64,000 nucleotides of DNA, taken from Paraburkholderia solitsugae (GTDB lineage: Bacteria; Pseudomonadota; Gammaproteobacteria; Burkholderiales; Burkholderiaceae). The notes beneath the pieces were generated by a model. It was not told the DNA's origin and did no database searches. It saw only the letters and a list, made by a program, of their open reading frames with translations. The stretch lies in contig NZ_WOEY01000037.1 of the NCBI RefSeq assembly GCF_013177695.1, positions 1 to 64,000 of the forward strand, given 5' to 3'. Within the stretch, counting starts at the first letter, position 1. Each line of letters opens with the position of its first letter. Positions 38,586 through 47,692 of the stretch are shown here, one piece after another. A program made the translations under genes and the position numbers.

Positions 38586-40247
38586 ATGAACTCTTCTACC
38601 TTCACACCAGACACACAAGCGGTGTCGTGCACGGAAGCACCGCCGGTGGACCGTTTTTTGAACAACCGACCGGTGGACTTATCGCCCGTGGACGAGCCTT
38701 CGGCTAGTCTGTCGTCAAACGCAGCGCCGGTGGACCGGTCCGCGACCCATTTGGCGCCGGAAGCGCCGGCTGTGGATCTGTGCTCGGGCGGCCAACCCGC
38801 GGATAGCCGGCCCCTCTACCGCCAACTGGCCGACCAATACCGCCGTGCAATCGATAACGGCGTGCTGCGTCCCGGCGACCGCATGCCGTCGATGCGCGCA
38901 TTCATGCAGCGGCATGGTGTCAGCCTCGCTACGGCGACCGAGAGCTATCGCACCCTGGAGCGCGCCGCGCTAATCGACGCCCGGCCACGCGCCGGCTATT
39001 TCGTGCGTGCCCGTCAAACCGCGGCGCTACCCGCGGCTACCGAGCCCGATCTCGCGGCCGCCCCCGGCGCCGCGCAGTTCGTCGCCATCCATTCGGCGAT
39101 TTCGGCGATCGTGTCGAAATTCCAGCGCTATCCCGACGCGCTGAATCTCGGTGGTGCGACCGCATCGCCCGATCTTTATCCCACCGACGCCTTGCAGAAG
39201 GCCGCACTGCGCGCATTGCGCCGACGGCCGACCTTGCTGACCGCGGCCGGACCCGATCAGGGCGATCCCGAGCTGCGCGCCATCATTGCGCGCCGTGCGC
39301 TCGACGTCGGCATCCAGATCGGCGCGGATGACGTGATCATGACCCACGGCGGCATCGAGGCCGTGAACCTGGCCCTGCGCGCGGTCACGAAGCCAGGCGA
39401 CACGGTCGCGGTGGAATCGCCGTGTTTCTTCGGCTTGTTGCAGGCGCTCGAAAGCCTCGGCCTGCGCGCGCTTGAAATTCCGGCCAGTCCCACCACCGGT
39501 CTCGCCATCGAAGCGCTGGCGTTCGCGCTGCAAACGCACCCCGACATCAAGGCGGTGGTGGTCGTGCCGAATCTGCAGAACCCGCTTGGCAGCGTGATGC
39601 CCGACGCGAACAAGGCGCGGCTCGTCGAACTGTGCGCGCGAGCCGGCATTCCGCTGATCGAAGACGATCCCTACCGCGAACTTGCCGACACCGCGCAGCC
39701 GCCTAAATCGTTGAAGGCCTGGGACATCGATGGCACGGTGATCCATTGCACGTCGTTCAACAAGACGCTCGCGCCCGGCATGCGGATCGGCTGGATCAAC
39801 GGTGGGCGCTGGCACCCGCGCATCGGCATGCTGAAGTTCGCGCAGTCGCGGCATAACGAGCAGTTGTCACAAGTCGTGCTCGCCGAATTTCTGGAAACGA
39901 ATGCGTATGAGCGGCATCTACGCCGTCTGCGCGACCGCTTGCGGATTCAACGCGAACGAATGGCCGCAGCGATCGCCGCATCGTTTCCCGACGGGACGCG
40001 CTTTACGCCGCCGGGCGGCGGCATGTTTTTCTGGATCGAGTTGCCGCGCGACGTAACGTCGTCTGCATTTTTCGACGCGGCTTTGGATGAAGGTATCCGC
40101 GTGATGCCGGGCACGGTGTTTTCGAACGCTGGCCGCTTCGATCATTTCATTCGCCTGAGTTGTCCGAGTACGGATCTCGATCAGGCCGATGATGCCGTGC
40201 GCAGGTTGGGGCGTCTGGCGGCACGGATGACGGCACATGCGGCGTGA
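38586..40247 (+). CDS. MocR-type transcriptional regulator (GntR helix-turn-helix fused to PLP aminotransferase fold)
   Basis: A 553-residue MocR/PdxR-like protein. After a long N-terminal low-complexity segment (about 1-75) comes a GntR winged helix (about 75-140: RPLYRQLADQYRRAIDNG, then MRAFMQRHGVSLATATESYR). An aminotransferase class I/II domain follows with the PLP-binding Lys393 in TSFNKTLAPGMRIGW. Such regulators bind DNA with the GntR part and sense PLP or an amino compound with the other. The first 75 residues hold repeated PVD-like tripeptides and are unusual for the family. The start is uncertain: ATG at 38586 has only a weak ribosome-binding site, and no ATG occurs later before the winged helix. 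The probable target is the divergent DUF2917 gene. Confidence 0.88.
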   Translation: MNSSTFTPDTQAVSCTEAPPVDRFLNNRPVDLSPVDEPSASLSSNAAPVDRSATHLAPEAPAVDLCSGGQPADSRPLYRQLADQYRRAIDNGVLRPGDRMPSMRAFMQRHGVSLATATESYRTLERAALIDARPRAGYFVRARQTAALPAATEPDLAAAPGAAQFVAIHSAISAIVSKFQRYPDALNLGGATASPDLYPTDALQKAALRALRRRPTLLTAAGPDQGDPELRAIIARRALDVGIQIGADDVIMTHGGIEAVNLALRAVTKPGDTVAVESPCFFGLLQALESLGLRALEIPASPTTGLAIEALAFALQTHPDIKAVVVVPNLQNPLGSVMPDANKARLVELCARAGIPLIEDDPYRELADTAQPPKSLKAWDIDGTVIHCTSFNKTLAPGMRIGWINGGRWHPRIGMLKFAQSRHNEQLSQVVLAEFLETNAYERHLRRLRDRLRIQRERMAAAIAASFPDGTRFTPPGGGMFFWIELPRDVTSSAFFDAALDEGIRVMPGTVFSNAGRFDHFIRLSCPSTDLDQADDAVRRLGRLAARMTAHAA

Positions 40248-40425
40248 TCTGACTACCCGGACAGCGTGGCGCTTTTACGCATTCGGCCTTATCCGTTCGG
40301 CCGGCGCGCGTAGCCTCCGCGCATGCGCGAACGTCGCAGCGGTTATCATTTCCTACTGCGCGCGTGCGCCGTTTCAGTGGACGCAAAGTCCCGGCCTAAC
40401 GAATTGAATCGAACAAGGTGATCCC

Positions 40426-40728
40426 GTGATTCGTCATATTGTGATGTGGAAGCTCAAAGAAACCGCGGAGGGCGCCTCGCGTGCCGAGAACGTCCTGAAG
40501 CTGAAGGAAAAGCTCGAAGGCTGCCGCGACATCGTCCCTGGCATGCTGACGCTCGAAGTCGGCATCGCGGCACCGGGTCTCGAATCAACCTACGACATCG
40601 TGCTCGTGTCGGACTTCACTGACAAAGCCGCGCTCGACGCCTACCAGGTCCATCCGACGCACCTGGCGCTGAAGGGCTTTGTCGGTGCGGTGCGCGAATC
40701 GCGTGAATGCGTCGACTACCAAATCTGA
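40426..40728 (+). CDS. Dabb family stress-responsive alpha/beta-barrel protein
   Basis: A 100-residue Dabb (dimeric alpha-beta barrel) protein. Typical features are the opening MIRHIVMWKLKE, the central YDIVLVSDFTDKAALDAYQ (about 52-70) and the motif HPTHLALKGFV (about 73-83) with the conserved HP. Members are heat- or salt-induced in plants, and some are enzymes such as olivetolic acid cyclase-like proteins. Role here is unknown. It ends 8 bp before the thioesterase gene on the same strand, hence probably cotranscribed. It has a GTGATC-rich leader but no strong promoter I can see. Confidence 0.9.
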   Translation: MIRHIVMWKLKETAEGASRAENVLKLKEKLEGCRDIVPGMLTLEVGIAAPGLESTYDIVLVSDFTDKAALDAYQVHPTHLALKGFVGAVRESRECVDYQI

Positions 40729-40736
40729 AATCAGCA

Positions 40737-41222
40737 ATGACCGATTCATCCTCATCTAAAACGGGCAGCGCTTCGTTGCCCGAAAGCCCGTTCGTCGACC
40801 GGCTCGGCGCGCAACTCGTATCGGTTGCCGACGGTGTCAGCGAAGTCGTGCTGCCGCTGCAGCCCGATCACATGAACACGTGGGATGTCGCGCATGGCGG
40901 TGTGACGATGACGCTCGCCGACGTCGCGCTCGCGATGGCCGCGCGCAGTCTGGCTGGCGACGGCGTCGGCGTGGTCACCATCGAGATGAAAGTCAACTTC
41001 ATGCAGCCAGGCCGCGGCGAATTGCGCGCCACCGGCCGCGTGCTGCACCGCTCGACCACCATGGCCTATTGCGAAGGCGAGATCCGCGACAGCGAAGGCC
41101 ACTTCGTCGCCAAAGCACTCGGCACTTTCAAATACATGCGGCGTCTCGCCGTGGGCCGCGACGTGACGCAACAGCGTCTGCGCAGCGACCCATCGGCGAA
41201 GCCCGGTCCAAGCGACGGCTAA
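40737..41222 (+). CDS. PaaI-type hotdog-fold thioesterase
   Basis: A 161-residue hotdog thioesterase of the PaaI/YigI group. The conserved HMNTWDVAHGGVTMTLADVA (about 44-63) holds the catalytic region: the HGG loop with an Asp in LADVAL. The later segment VVTIEMKVNFMQPGRGELRA (about 79-98) is the second conserved strand. These enzymes hydrolyse acyl- or aryl-CoA thioesters, helping recycle CoA. The ATG at 40737 is 8 bp after the Dabb gene and its 5' end may be translationally linked. The following gene is a quinone oxidoreductase-like enzyme 113 bp downstream. Confidence 0.92.
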   Translation: MTDSSSSKTGSASLPESPFVDRLGAQLVSVADGVSEVVLPLQPDHMNTWDVAHGGVTMTLADVALAMAARSLAGDGVGVVTIEMKVNFMQPGRGELRATGRVLHRSTTMAYCEGEIRDSEGHFVAKALGTFKYMRRLAVGRDVTQQRLRSDPSAKPGPSDG

Positions 41223-41335
41223 TCAGCGGATGGACGCGCGCGTGTCGAGAGCCATGCGCGCGAGTTCCTCTTTTGCCGACGCCGTTCGTTCGAATTATTC
41301 GCCGATCACATCGGTAACCCATGGAGACGATCGTC

Positions 41336-42334
41336 ATGCCCCAGATCAACCGTCAATTCGTGCTGGCTTCGCGTCCGCAAGGCGCGGTTACGCCCGATAA
41401 CTTCAAGCTCGTCGAAACTCCGCTCGCGCCGCTCGCCGATGGCGAAATCCGCGTGCGCAATCACTTCCTGTCGCTCGACCCGTACATGCGCGGGCGGATG
41501 AACGACAGCAAGTCGTATGCAGCGCCGCAGCCGCTGAACGAAGTGATGATCGGTGGCACGGTGGGCGAAGTGGTGGAGTCGAAGAATCCGAAATTCGCAG
41601 TCGGCGATAAGGTCGTCGCGATGTTTGGCTGGCAGGAGTACGGCACCTCGAACGGTGCGGGCGTGCAAAAAGTCGACGATACGCACGTGCCGCTGTCGGC
41701 CTATCTCGGCCCGGTCGGGATGCCCGGCGTGACGGCCTGGTATGGTCTGAACAGGATCATCGGGCCGAAGGCGGGCGATACCGTGGTGGTCAGCGCGGCG
41801 AGCGGCGCAGTGGGCAGCGTGGTCGGGCAGCTGGCGAAGCTGGCCGGTGCGCGCGCGGTCGGCATCGCGGGCGGCGCGGACAAGTGCCGCTATGTGGTCG
41901 AGACGCTCGGCTTCGATGCCTGCGTCGACTACAAGGCCGGCAATCTGTATAAGGACCTCAAAGCCGTGACGCCGGACGGCGTCGATGGCTACTTCGAGAA
42001 CGTCGGCGGCGAAGTGCTCGACGTGACGCTGGCGCGTATGAACGCGTTCGGCCGCATCGCGTTGTGCGGATTCATCGCAGGCTACGACGGCCAGCCGCTG
42101 CCGCTCAAGCATCCGTCGCTGATGCTCACGCAGCGGCTGCTGGTGCAGGGTTTCATCGTCAGCGAGCATATGGACGTGTGGCCCGAAGCACTCAAGCAAC
42201 TCGGCACGCTGGTCGCGCAGAAGAAGCTGCAATATCGCGAGACCATTGCGCAAGGGCTCGATACAGCGCCCGAGGCGTTCATCGGTCTTCTGAAGGGCAA
42301 GAACTTCGGCAAGCAACTCGTCAAGCTGATCTGA
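41336..42334 (+). CDS. NADP-dependent alkenal/one oxidoreductase, zinc-independent MDR
   Basis: A 332-residue medium-chain dehydrogenase/reductase of the leukotriene B4 dehydrogenase / CurA group, reducing alpha,beta-unsaturated ketones or aldehydes with NADPH. Signs are the opening LASRPQGAVTPDNFKL and the lack of the zinc-ligand motif GHE. The SLDPYMRGRMND segment (about 47-58) and the Rossmann motif SAASGAVGSVVGQLAKLAGA (about 151-170) are also typical. The start at 41336 is chosen because GGAGA lies 8 bp upstream; the ATG at 41321 overlaps it. Its neighbours are a thioesterase upstream and an SDR downstream, all plus strand. Confidence 0.92.
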   Translation: MPQINRQFVLASRPQGAVTPDNFKLVETPLAPLADGEIRVRNHFLSLDPYMRGRMNDSKSYAAPQPLNEVMIGGTVGEVVESKNPKFAVGDKVVAMFGWQEYGTSNGAGVQKVDDTHVPLSAYLGPVGMPGVTAWYGLNRIIGPKAGDTVVVSAASGAVGSVVGQLAKLAGARAVGIAGGADKCRYVVETLGFDACVDYKAGNLYKDLKAVTPDGVDGYFENVGGEVLDVTLARMNAFGRIALCGFIAGYDGQPLPLKHPSLMLTQRLLVQGFIVSEHMDVWPEALKQLGTLVAQKKLQYRETIAQGLDTAPEAFIGLLKGKNFGKQLVKLI

Positions 42335-42456
42335 GCGCGGCGGCTGTCGAGCCGCGCATGTGCATACGCTAGATGTCGAGGCGGTCCAGCCGATAAACTT
42401 ATCGGCTGGCGGTTCCCGGCGGACAACGCCGAGCCGCTAAACCCAGGAGAGAAAAG

Positions 42457-43347
42457 ATGTTCGAATTCGCAGGGAAGGTGGCGGTGATCACCGGTGCGGC
42501 CAGCGGTTTCGGCCGGGCGTTCGCGGAGAAGGGCGCGTCGCTCGGCATGAAGCTCGTGCTCGCCGACGTGAATCCCGAAGCGCTTCTCCAGACCGTCGAC
42601 GCATTACGCGTCGGCGGCGCCGAGGCAATCGGCGTGCCGACGGATGTGTCCGACGCCGCCCAGGTCGAAGCGCTCGCGCAAGCGGCGCTCGACGCCTTCG
42701 GCAAGGTGCATCTTCTGTTCAATAACGCGGGTGTGGGCTCGGGTGGCTTCCTCTGGGAGAGCTCGGCGAACGACTGGGCGTGGGTGTTCAACGTCAACGT
42801 GATGGGCGTCGCGCACGGTGTACGCGCCTTCACGCCGATCATGCTGCGGCAGAACGAACCCGCGCATATCGTCAACACGGCGTCGGTGGCGGGCTTGCTC
42901 TCGCCGCCCGCGATGGGCATCTACAACGCCTCGAAGCACGCCGTCGTGTCGTTGACGGAGACGCTCTATCACGATCTGCAACTCGCGCAAGCGGCAAAGC
43001 CGGCGGATGGCGGCGAGGTGGGCTGTTCGCTGTTGTGCCCGGCCTTCGTGCCGACCGGCATCGCCGATGCCGAACGCGCGCGGCCCGCGGAACTGCGCAA
43101 CGATAGCGGGCCGACCCGCTCGCAGATCGCCGCCGGCAAGCAACTGCACCGCGCGGTGCAATCGGGCAAGCTGAGCGCGTCCGACGTCGCCGACATCACG
43201 TTCGAAGCGATCGCGGCGCGGCGTTTCTATATCGTTACGCATCCGGGCATCATGGCGACGGTGAAGCTGCGCCACGAGGATATCGAGCAGTTGCGAAATC
43301 CGACTGATCCGATGTCGCTGAAACCTGAAGTGAAGAACGCGAGCTAG
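42457..43347 (+). CDS. short-chain dehydrogenase/reductase (SDR)
   Basis: A classical SDR of 296 residues. The cofactor motif TGAASGFGRAFAEKGA (about 10-25), the structural NNAGVGSGG (about 89-97) and the catalytic Tyr156-x3-Lys160 in YNASKHA with the upstream Ser in TASVAG (about 142) are intact. An AGGAGAG ribosome-binding site precedes the ATG. The C-terminal part (residues about 230-296) is longer than in the smallest SDRs and may bind substrate. Cofactor preference is not clear, though an Asp (LADVN) near residue 38 after strand 2 suggests NAD. It follows the MDR by 122 bp and precedes an esterase by 130 bp. Confidence 0.93.
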   Translation: MFEFAGKVAVITGAASGFGRAFAEKGASLGMKLVLADVNPEALLQTVDALRVGGAEAIGVPTDVSDAAQVEALAQAALDAFGKVHLLFNNAGVGSGGFLWESSANDWAWVFNVNVMGVAHGVRAFTPIMLRQNEPAHIVNTASVAGLLSPPAMGIYNASKHAVVSLTETLYHDLQLAQAAKPADGGEVGCSLLCPAFVPTGIADAERARPAELRNDSGPTRSQIAAGKQLHRAVQSGKLSASDVADITFEAIAARRFYIVTHPGIMATVKLRHEDIEQLRNPTDPMSLKPEVKNAS

Positions 43348-43477
43348 GGGCGCTCGGCATCATACGGAGCGCTTGCCACCGGTTTGCTTTGCTGTTTGTC
43401 CCGATGTTTCTTCCCGCTTTTTTGACCCGCTTTTTTAACCCATTAACGCCCGGCGCCCACGCGCCACCCGACGCTCA

Positions 43478-44437
43478 ATGCCGCTGAATCCGAAGATCGA
43501 GCAGGTACTCGACATGATTGCGCGCGCGAAGCGCCCGCAACTTCACGAGTTGACCCCGCAACAGGCGCGCGCGTCCTACGAAAAAAGCGCGCCGATTCTG
43601 GAGATCGCGAGCGCATCGATGTTCTCGGTCGAAGACCTGGAAGTGCCGACGCGCGACGGCGCGACGATTCGCGCGCGTCTTTATCAACCTGTCGAGCCGA
43701 GTTGGGCCGAGCCTGCGCCGGCGCTGGTGTATTTTCACGGCGGCGGCTTCACGGTCGGCAGTGTCGATACGCACGATGCGGTGTGCCGGATGTTCGCGCG
43801 CGATGGTCAGTGCACGGTGCTGTCGGTCGATTACCGGCTCGCGCCCGAGTATAAATTTCCCACCGCCGTTGACGACGCCTTCGATGCGTTGACCTGGCTG
43901 CATGCGCATGCCGCGGAATATGGCGTCGATGCAGCGCGGCTGGCCGTGGGCGGCGATAGCGCGGGCGGCACGCTGGCAACGGTGTGCGCGGTGCTGGCAC
44001 GCGACGCTGGCATCAAGCTCGCGCTGCAATTGTTGATCTATCCGGGCACCACCGGCCATCAGCAAACCGATTCGCACTCGCGCCTCGCCGATGGTTTCCT
44101 GCTGTCGGGCGACACGATTCAATGGTTCTTCGAGCAATACGTGCGCGATAAGCGCGACCGCGACGACTGGCGCTTCGCGCCGCTGGACGGCGAGCGCGGC
44201 GCACCCGCTTTCAGCAGCCTCGCACCGGCATGGATCGCGACCGCCGAATACGATCCCTTAAGCGACGAAGGCGATGCGTATGCGGAAAAACTCCGCACAG
44301 CGGGCAATCAGGTCACGCTGAAACGCTACCCGGGGATGATCCACGAGTTCTTCAAGATGGGCGGCTTCGTGCCCGACGTCGCGCAGGCACATCAGGATGC
44401 CGCCGCTGCATTGCGGGCGGCGTTCGGCGCCGAATAA
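43478..44437 (+). CDS. alpha/beta hydrolase, hormone-sensitive lipase (acetyl esterase) family
   Basis: A 319-residue HSL-family esterase. The oxyanion motif HGGGF (87-91) in VYFHGGGFTVGS and the nucleophile Ser161 in GGDSAGG are typical for family IV esterases. The C-terminal catalytic residues lie in EYDPLSDEGDAYA (Asp, about 260) and PGMIHEFF (His, about 287). It has no signal peptide and should be cytoplasmic, acting on short-chain esters or lactones. It is the last of the plus-strand series of small metabolic genes. The region just after the stop (to 44582) contains no gene. Confidence 0.93.
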   Translation: MPLNPKIEQVLDMIARAKRPQLHELTPQQARASYEKSAPILEIASASMFSVEDLEVPTRDGATIRARLYQPVEPSWAEPAPALVYFHGGGFTVGSVDTHDAVCRMFARDGQCTVLSVDYRLAPEYKFPTAVDDAFDALTWLHAHAAEYGVDAARLAVGGDSAGGTLATVCAVLARDAGIKLALQLLIYPGTTGHQQTDSHSRLADGFLLSGDTIQWFFEQYVRDKRDRDDWRFAPLDGERGAPAFSSLAPAWIATAEYDPLSDEGDAYAEKLRTAGNQVTLKRYPGMIHEFFKMGGFVPDVAQAHQDAAAALRAAFGAE

Positions 44438-44582
44438 TCGCCGCTCCATGTAAAAAGCGCGGATGATCGTGAAGTGATGCCCGGCTGTAAAACGGTGAGG
44501 TGGCTGTCAAGCGAATCAGATCGCAAACGGTGAGGCGATCAGCAGGTGATCGTCCGGCGATAAGCGGGCAGTCAGCAGCGTC

Positions 44583-45416
44583 TCAGGCAATCTCGCGTTC
44601 AACGTTGAACGCAAAGCTGCGTTCGAAGTCGCCGGGCCGCACGATCCGGTGCGAGCCATTGTCGTCGCTGCGTTCAGCGGCCGCTACGCTGATCACCTCG
44701 CCATGCGCGACCACGCGCACCGCGGTCGTGCCGCGCGTGCCGTATTCCGGCGTTTCGATAAACGCCGCCGACAACGCCCGCTCCCGTTCGAGCGGAATGC
44801 CCGTGGACGGCAATTCGTCATCGCGCGCGAGGCGCGGATCGCGCATCAGATCGATCAGGCGTTCGAGCGGCGGCATCGCTTCACGCGTGAGCATGGCGCC
44901 CAGTTCCGCGCGCTTTTTGACCAGCTTCGGCCATGCGGTATCGAGCACCGCGTTCGAGATGCCGTGCGTGCCGGGCGCGAGCAGCGAGGGCGCAATGTTC
45001 GACCGGTTGCAGTACCAGCCGAGTTCGCGGCGCGTCCAGTCGCCGACGAGCAGATTGAAGCCGTTGTAGATGTCACCGGTTCGTGCGACGTGTTGCAGAT
45101 AGTCAATCGGTGTTTCGTGCTGGCCGTTGCCCGAGCTACTGAGCCAGTCGCTGACCAGCGTACCTCGCGTCGGCGCATCAGCGCGCATTTCATGCGGCGC
45201 GCGGTAATTGGTCAGCGCGGCGAAGCGGCCATCGCGTGACATGCCGAGCCACGTGCCGCCACCCAACAGATCGCGGCCGGCCAGCACGGTCGGCGCGTCA
45301 TGCCACCAACTGATCGGCTCGGCGGTGCGTCGGAAAAATTCGTCGCGATTCGCGGCGAGTGTGAAGAGCGGTCCGTCGACCGCATCGGGTCGCCAATCGA
45401 AGACGATCAGGCACAT
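44583..45416 (-). CDS. NRDE family (TANGO2-like) protein
   Basis: A 277-residue protein starting MCLIVFDW, the hallmark of the NRDE/TANGO2 family. Cys2 becomes a potential N-terminal nucleophile after Met removal, as in Ntn hydrolases. The family name motif NRDE is present in LAANRDEFFRR (about 21-31). Other conserved parts are LGGGTWLGMSRDGRFAALTN (about 56-75) and the later TRGTTAVRVV. TANGO2 proteins have been tied to heme transport and lipid metabolism in eukaryotes; bacterial roles are unclear. The ATG at 45416 puts Cys at position 2 and has a GGGAG ribosome-binding site, so it is preferred over the upstream ATG. A terminator for the preceding gene lies just upstream. Confidence 0.92.
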   Translation of the reverse strand: MCLIVFDWRPDAVDGPLFTLAANRDEFFRRTAEPISWWHDAPTVLAGRDLLGGGTWLGMSRDGRFAALTNYRAPHEMRADAPTRGTLVSDWLSSSGNGQHETPIDYLQHVARTGDIYNGFNLLVGDWTRRELGWYCNRSNIAPSLLAPGTHGISNAVLDTAWPKLVKKRAELGAMLTREAMPPLERLIDLMRDPRLARDDELPSTGIPLERERALSAAFIETPEYGTRGTTAVRVVAHGEVISVAAAERSDDNGSHRIVRPGDFERSFAFNVEREIA

Positions 45417-45465
45417 CGGGGGCGTCTCCCGGTGGGGGCGGTGGAGTTGAAGTAACAAATGCCAG

Positions 45466-45492
45466 GAAAAAGCGGCGCTTGATTGCGCCGCT
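45466..45492 (-). terminator. rho-independent terminator after ygfZ
   Basis: Read on the minus strand, AGCGGCGC pairs with GCGCCGCT around AATCAA and is followed by TTTTT. It lies between the ygfZ stop and the NRDE gene start. Confidence 0.75.
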
Positions 45493-45505
45493 CGGGTTCG
45501 AAAGC

Positions 45506-46603
45506 TTAAACCTCAGTCGGCAGCCCATACGGCAACTGCAGGAACGTCAGCGCCGGACCATCCGCCGCGCCCAGATGCACCGATCCGCCTTCCAGTGCCG
45601 CTAGCTTGATCTCCACCAGCAGATCGACGCCGCCTTCCGGCGCGGACGCCGCATTCACCACCATCCCGCACGGCTGGCCCGGATCGTCCGAGTGGAACAG
45701 TTCCGCACCGGCCTTGACCGTCGCCAGTTCGCCCGCCACGTTCGCGAGCGAGGTGCGCCGCTTGATCGTGCCGCGATACTGGCTGCGCGCCACCACTTCC
45801 TGACCCGGATAGCAGCCTTTGCGGAAATTGACCGCGCCGAGCACGTCGAAATTGACCATTTGCGGCACGAACTGCTCGACCACCGGCTGCGTGATGCGCG
45901 GTTCGCCCGCACGAATGTCGAGCCAGTCCCATACCGCCGGCGACACGCGCTTGAGCTTTTCATCGAGCAAGGGCAACTGCGGCTCGATCGCGGCCTTTGG
46001 GCCGACCCACAGATAGCGCAGCCGGTCGAGCGCGTCCGGAACACGAATCAGCGAACCCGCCGTGCCATCCACCTGGACATGCACACCGTCGGGCAGCGCA
46101 TCGAACACGCCGGAAAGTGCTTTGCGCACGTCGCCCGCGAGGCCGACTACCGCCAGTTCGCCGCTCGCATCCACGAGCTTGGCCTTGGCGCGCAGAACGA
46201 ACATGGACAGCCGCTTCTGCACGGCGGCCTGCACGTCTTTCGACACCAGCAGGCGGATCCTGTCGCCCGTGCGCCACGTCAGGAACGACGCCAGCAGGCG
46301 GCCCTTGGCCGAGCAGTAGCCCGCGAGGCGCGCATTGGCGGCGTCGAGATGCTGGGTGTCGTTGGTCAACTGGCCGTGCAGGAAGCTCGCCGCATCGTCG
46401 CCGGTGACGTCGATCACGCCGAACTGGGTCAGCGGCATGTACGCGCCGTGTTGAATGACGGCGTCGAATTCATCAGCGGCGGGGCGCGGCAAAACCGGAA
46501 GTCCGACGGGAGCGGAAGCCTGTGCTGCGGCAGCCGTGCCCGTGTGAGCAACTGCGGGCGCAACTGAAGGAGTGCCTGAAGCGGTAGCGAGCGGTGTGTT
46601 CAT
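45506..46603 (-). CDS. ygfZ: tRNA-modifying / folate-binding protein YgfZ
   Basis: YgfZ binds folate and supports iron-sulphur enzymes, including the MiaB tRNA modification step. The 365-residue protein has the fingerprint KGCYPGQE (residues 262-269) with Cys264, as well as the N-terminal GVIDVTGDDAASFLHGQLTND segment split across the GcvT-like fold and DWLDIRAGEPRI (about 226-237). The N-terminal 40 residues are Ala/Thr/Pro-rich and not conserved. It is divergent from mltG, the usual arrangement in beta-proteobacteria. Transcription ends at a good terminator. Confidence 0.95.
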   Translation of the reverse strand: MNTPLATASGTPSVAPAVAHTGTAAAAQASAPVGLPVLPRPAADEFDAVIQHGAYMPLTQFGVIDVTGDDAASFLHGQLTNDTQHLDAANARLAGYCSAKGRLLASFLTWRTGDRIRLLVSKDVQAAVQKRLSMFVLRAKAKLVDASGELAVVGLAGDVRKALSGVFDALPDGVHVQVDGTAGSLIRVPDALDRLRYLWVGPKAAIEPQLPLLDEKLKRVSPAVWDWLDIRAGEPRITQPVVEQFVPQMVNFDVLGAVNFRKGCYPGQEVVARSQYRGTIKRRTSLANVAGELATVKAGAELFHSDDPGQPCGMVVNAASAPEGGVDLLVEIKLAALEGGSVHLGAADGPALTFLQLPYGLPTEV

Positions 46604-46624
46604 GGATTCCGAGAACAGTCAATT

Positions 46625-46654
46625 CTGACTTTAGCTAAGGCAAACAAGTATTAT
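46625..46654 (+). promoter_or_regulatory. possible promoter of mltG-tmk
   Basis: CTGACT and TATTAT separated by 18 bp. If it is real, the transcript would begin near 46661, after the first ATG of the mltG frame, which would favour the second ATG at 46682 as start. Confidence 0.35.
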
Positions 46655-46681
46655 ATGAGGTCCAACCCAGCCACGTTTCGC

Positions 46682-47692
46682 ATGTCCCTTCTGAAGAAAT
46701 GTTTCGTCGCCGGCTCAATCGTCGTTGTGCTGGCCGCAGCCGCAATCGCAGGCGGATATCACTGGGCTACCAGCCCACTCGATTTGACCCCCGCGCAACT
46801 CGATGTCACCGTCAAACCGCACAGCAGCTTGCGCAGCGTCACGCTGCAGCTCAACCGTGGCGGCGTGCCGGTCCAGCCTGAACTGTTCGTCATCATGACG
46901 CGCTTGCTCGGGCTGCAAGGCAATCTCAAATCCGGCAACTACGAGTTCAAGACAGGCATCACGCCGTACGAAGTGCTGCAAAAAATCGCGCTCGGCGACG
47001 TCAATGAATACGTGGCGACCATCATCGAAGGGTGGACTTTCAAGCACATGCGCGCCGAGCTGGACGCCAATCCGGCGCTCAAGCACGACTCGATCGGCAT
47101 GAGCGACGCTGATCTGATGAACGCGATCGGCGCACCGGAAGCGTCGATCGGCAATGGCGAGGGGCTGTTTTTCCCGGACACCTATCTGTTCGACAAGAAC
47201 ACTAGCGATCTGGATGTCTACCGCCGGGCGTACCGGCTGATGCGCGTGCGTCTCGATGAGGCGTGGACCGCCCGCGCGCCGAACCTGCCGTACAAGACCC
47301 CGTACGACGCATTGACGATGGCGTCGATCATCGAAAAGGAAACCGGCAAGCCATCGGACCGGCCGATGGTGGCGGCCGTGTTCGCGAACCGTCTGCGGGT
47401 GGGCATGCCGCTGCAAACCGACCCGACCGTGATTTACGGCATGGGCGACAGTTACACCGGCCGCATCAGGAAAAAAGACCTGCAGACCGACACTCCCTAC
47501 AATACCTACACCCGGATGGGGCTTCCGCCAACACCCATCTCGCTGCCCGGTGTCGCATCGCTGCAGGCCGCGATGAACCCGGCGCAATCCACCGCGCTGT
47601 ACTTCGTATCGCGCGGCGACGGCAGCAGTATCTTTTCTGACACCCTCGGCGATCACAACAAGGCCGTGGACAAATACATTCGAGGGCAATGA
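46682..47692 (+). CDS. mltG: endolytic murein transglycosylase MltG
   Basis: MltG is an inner-membrane lytic transglycosylase thought to release nascent peptidoglycan strands and set glycan length. The 336-residue product has one transmembrane helix near residues 8-28 ([19 protein letters not shown]), a LysM-like subdomain, and the YceG catalytic core. That core holds Glu218 in [10 protein letters not shown], the number used for the same residue in E. coli, plus [21 protein letters not shown]. That numbering and a promoter candidate support the start at 46682; an earlier ATG (46655) would add 9 residues. Its stop overlaps the tmk start region, typical of mltG-tmk-holB operons. Confidence 0.93.
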   Translation: MSLLKKCFVAGSIVVVLAAAAIAGGYHWATSPLDLTPAQLDVTVKPHSSLRSVTLQLNRGGVPVQPELFVIMTRLLGLQGNLKSGNYEFKTGITPYEVLQKIALGDVNEYVATIIEGWTFKHMRAELDANPALKHDSIGMSDADLMNAIGAPEASIGNGEGLFFPDTYLFDKNTSDLDVYRRAYRLMRVRLDEAWTARAPNLPYKTPYDALTMASIIEKETGKPSDRPMVAAVFANRLRVGMPLQTDPTVIYGMGDSYTGRIRKKDLQTDTPYNTYTRMGLPPTPISLPGVASLQAAMNPAQSTALYFVSRGDGSSIFSDTLGDHNKAVDKYIRGQ

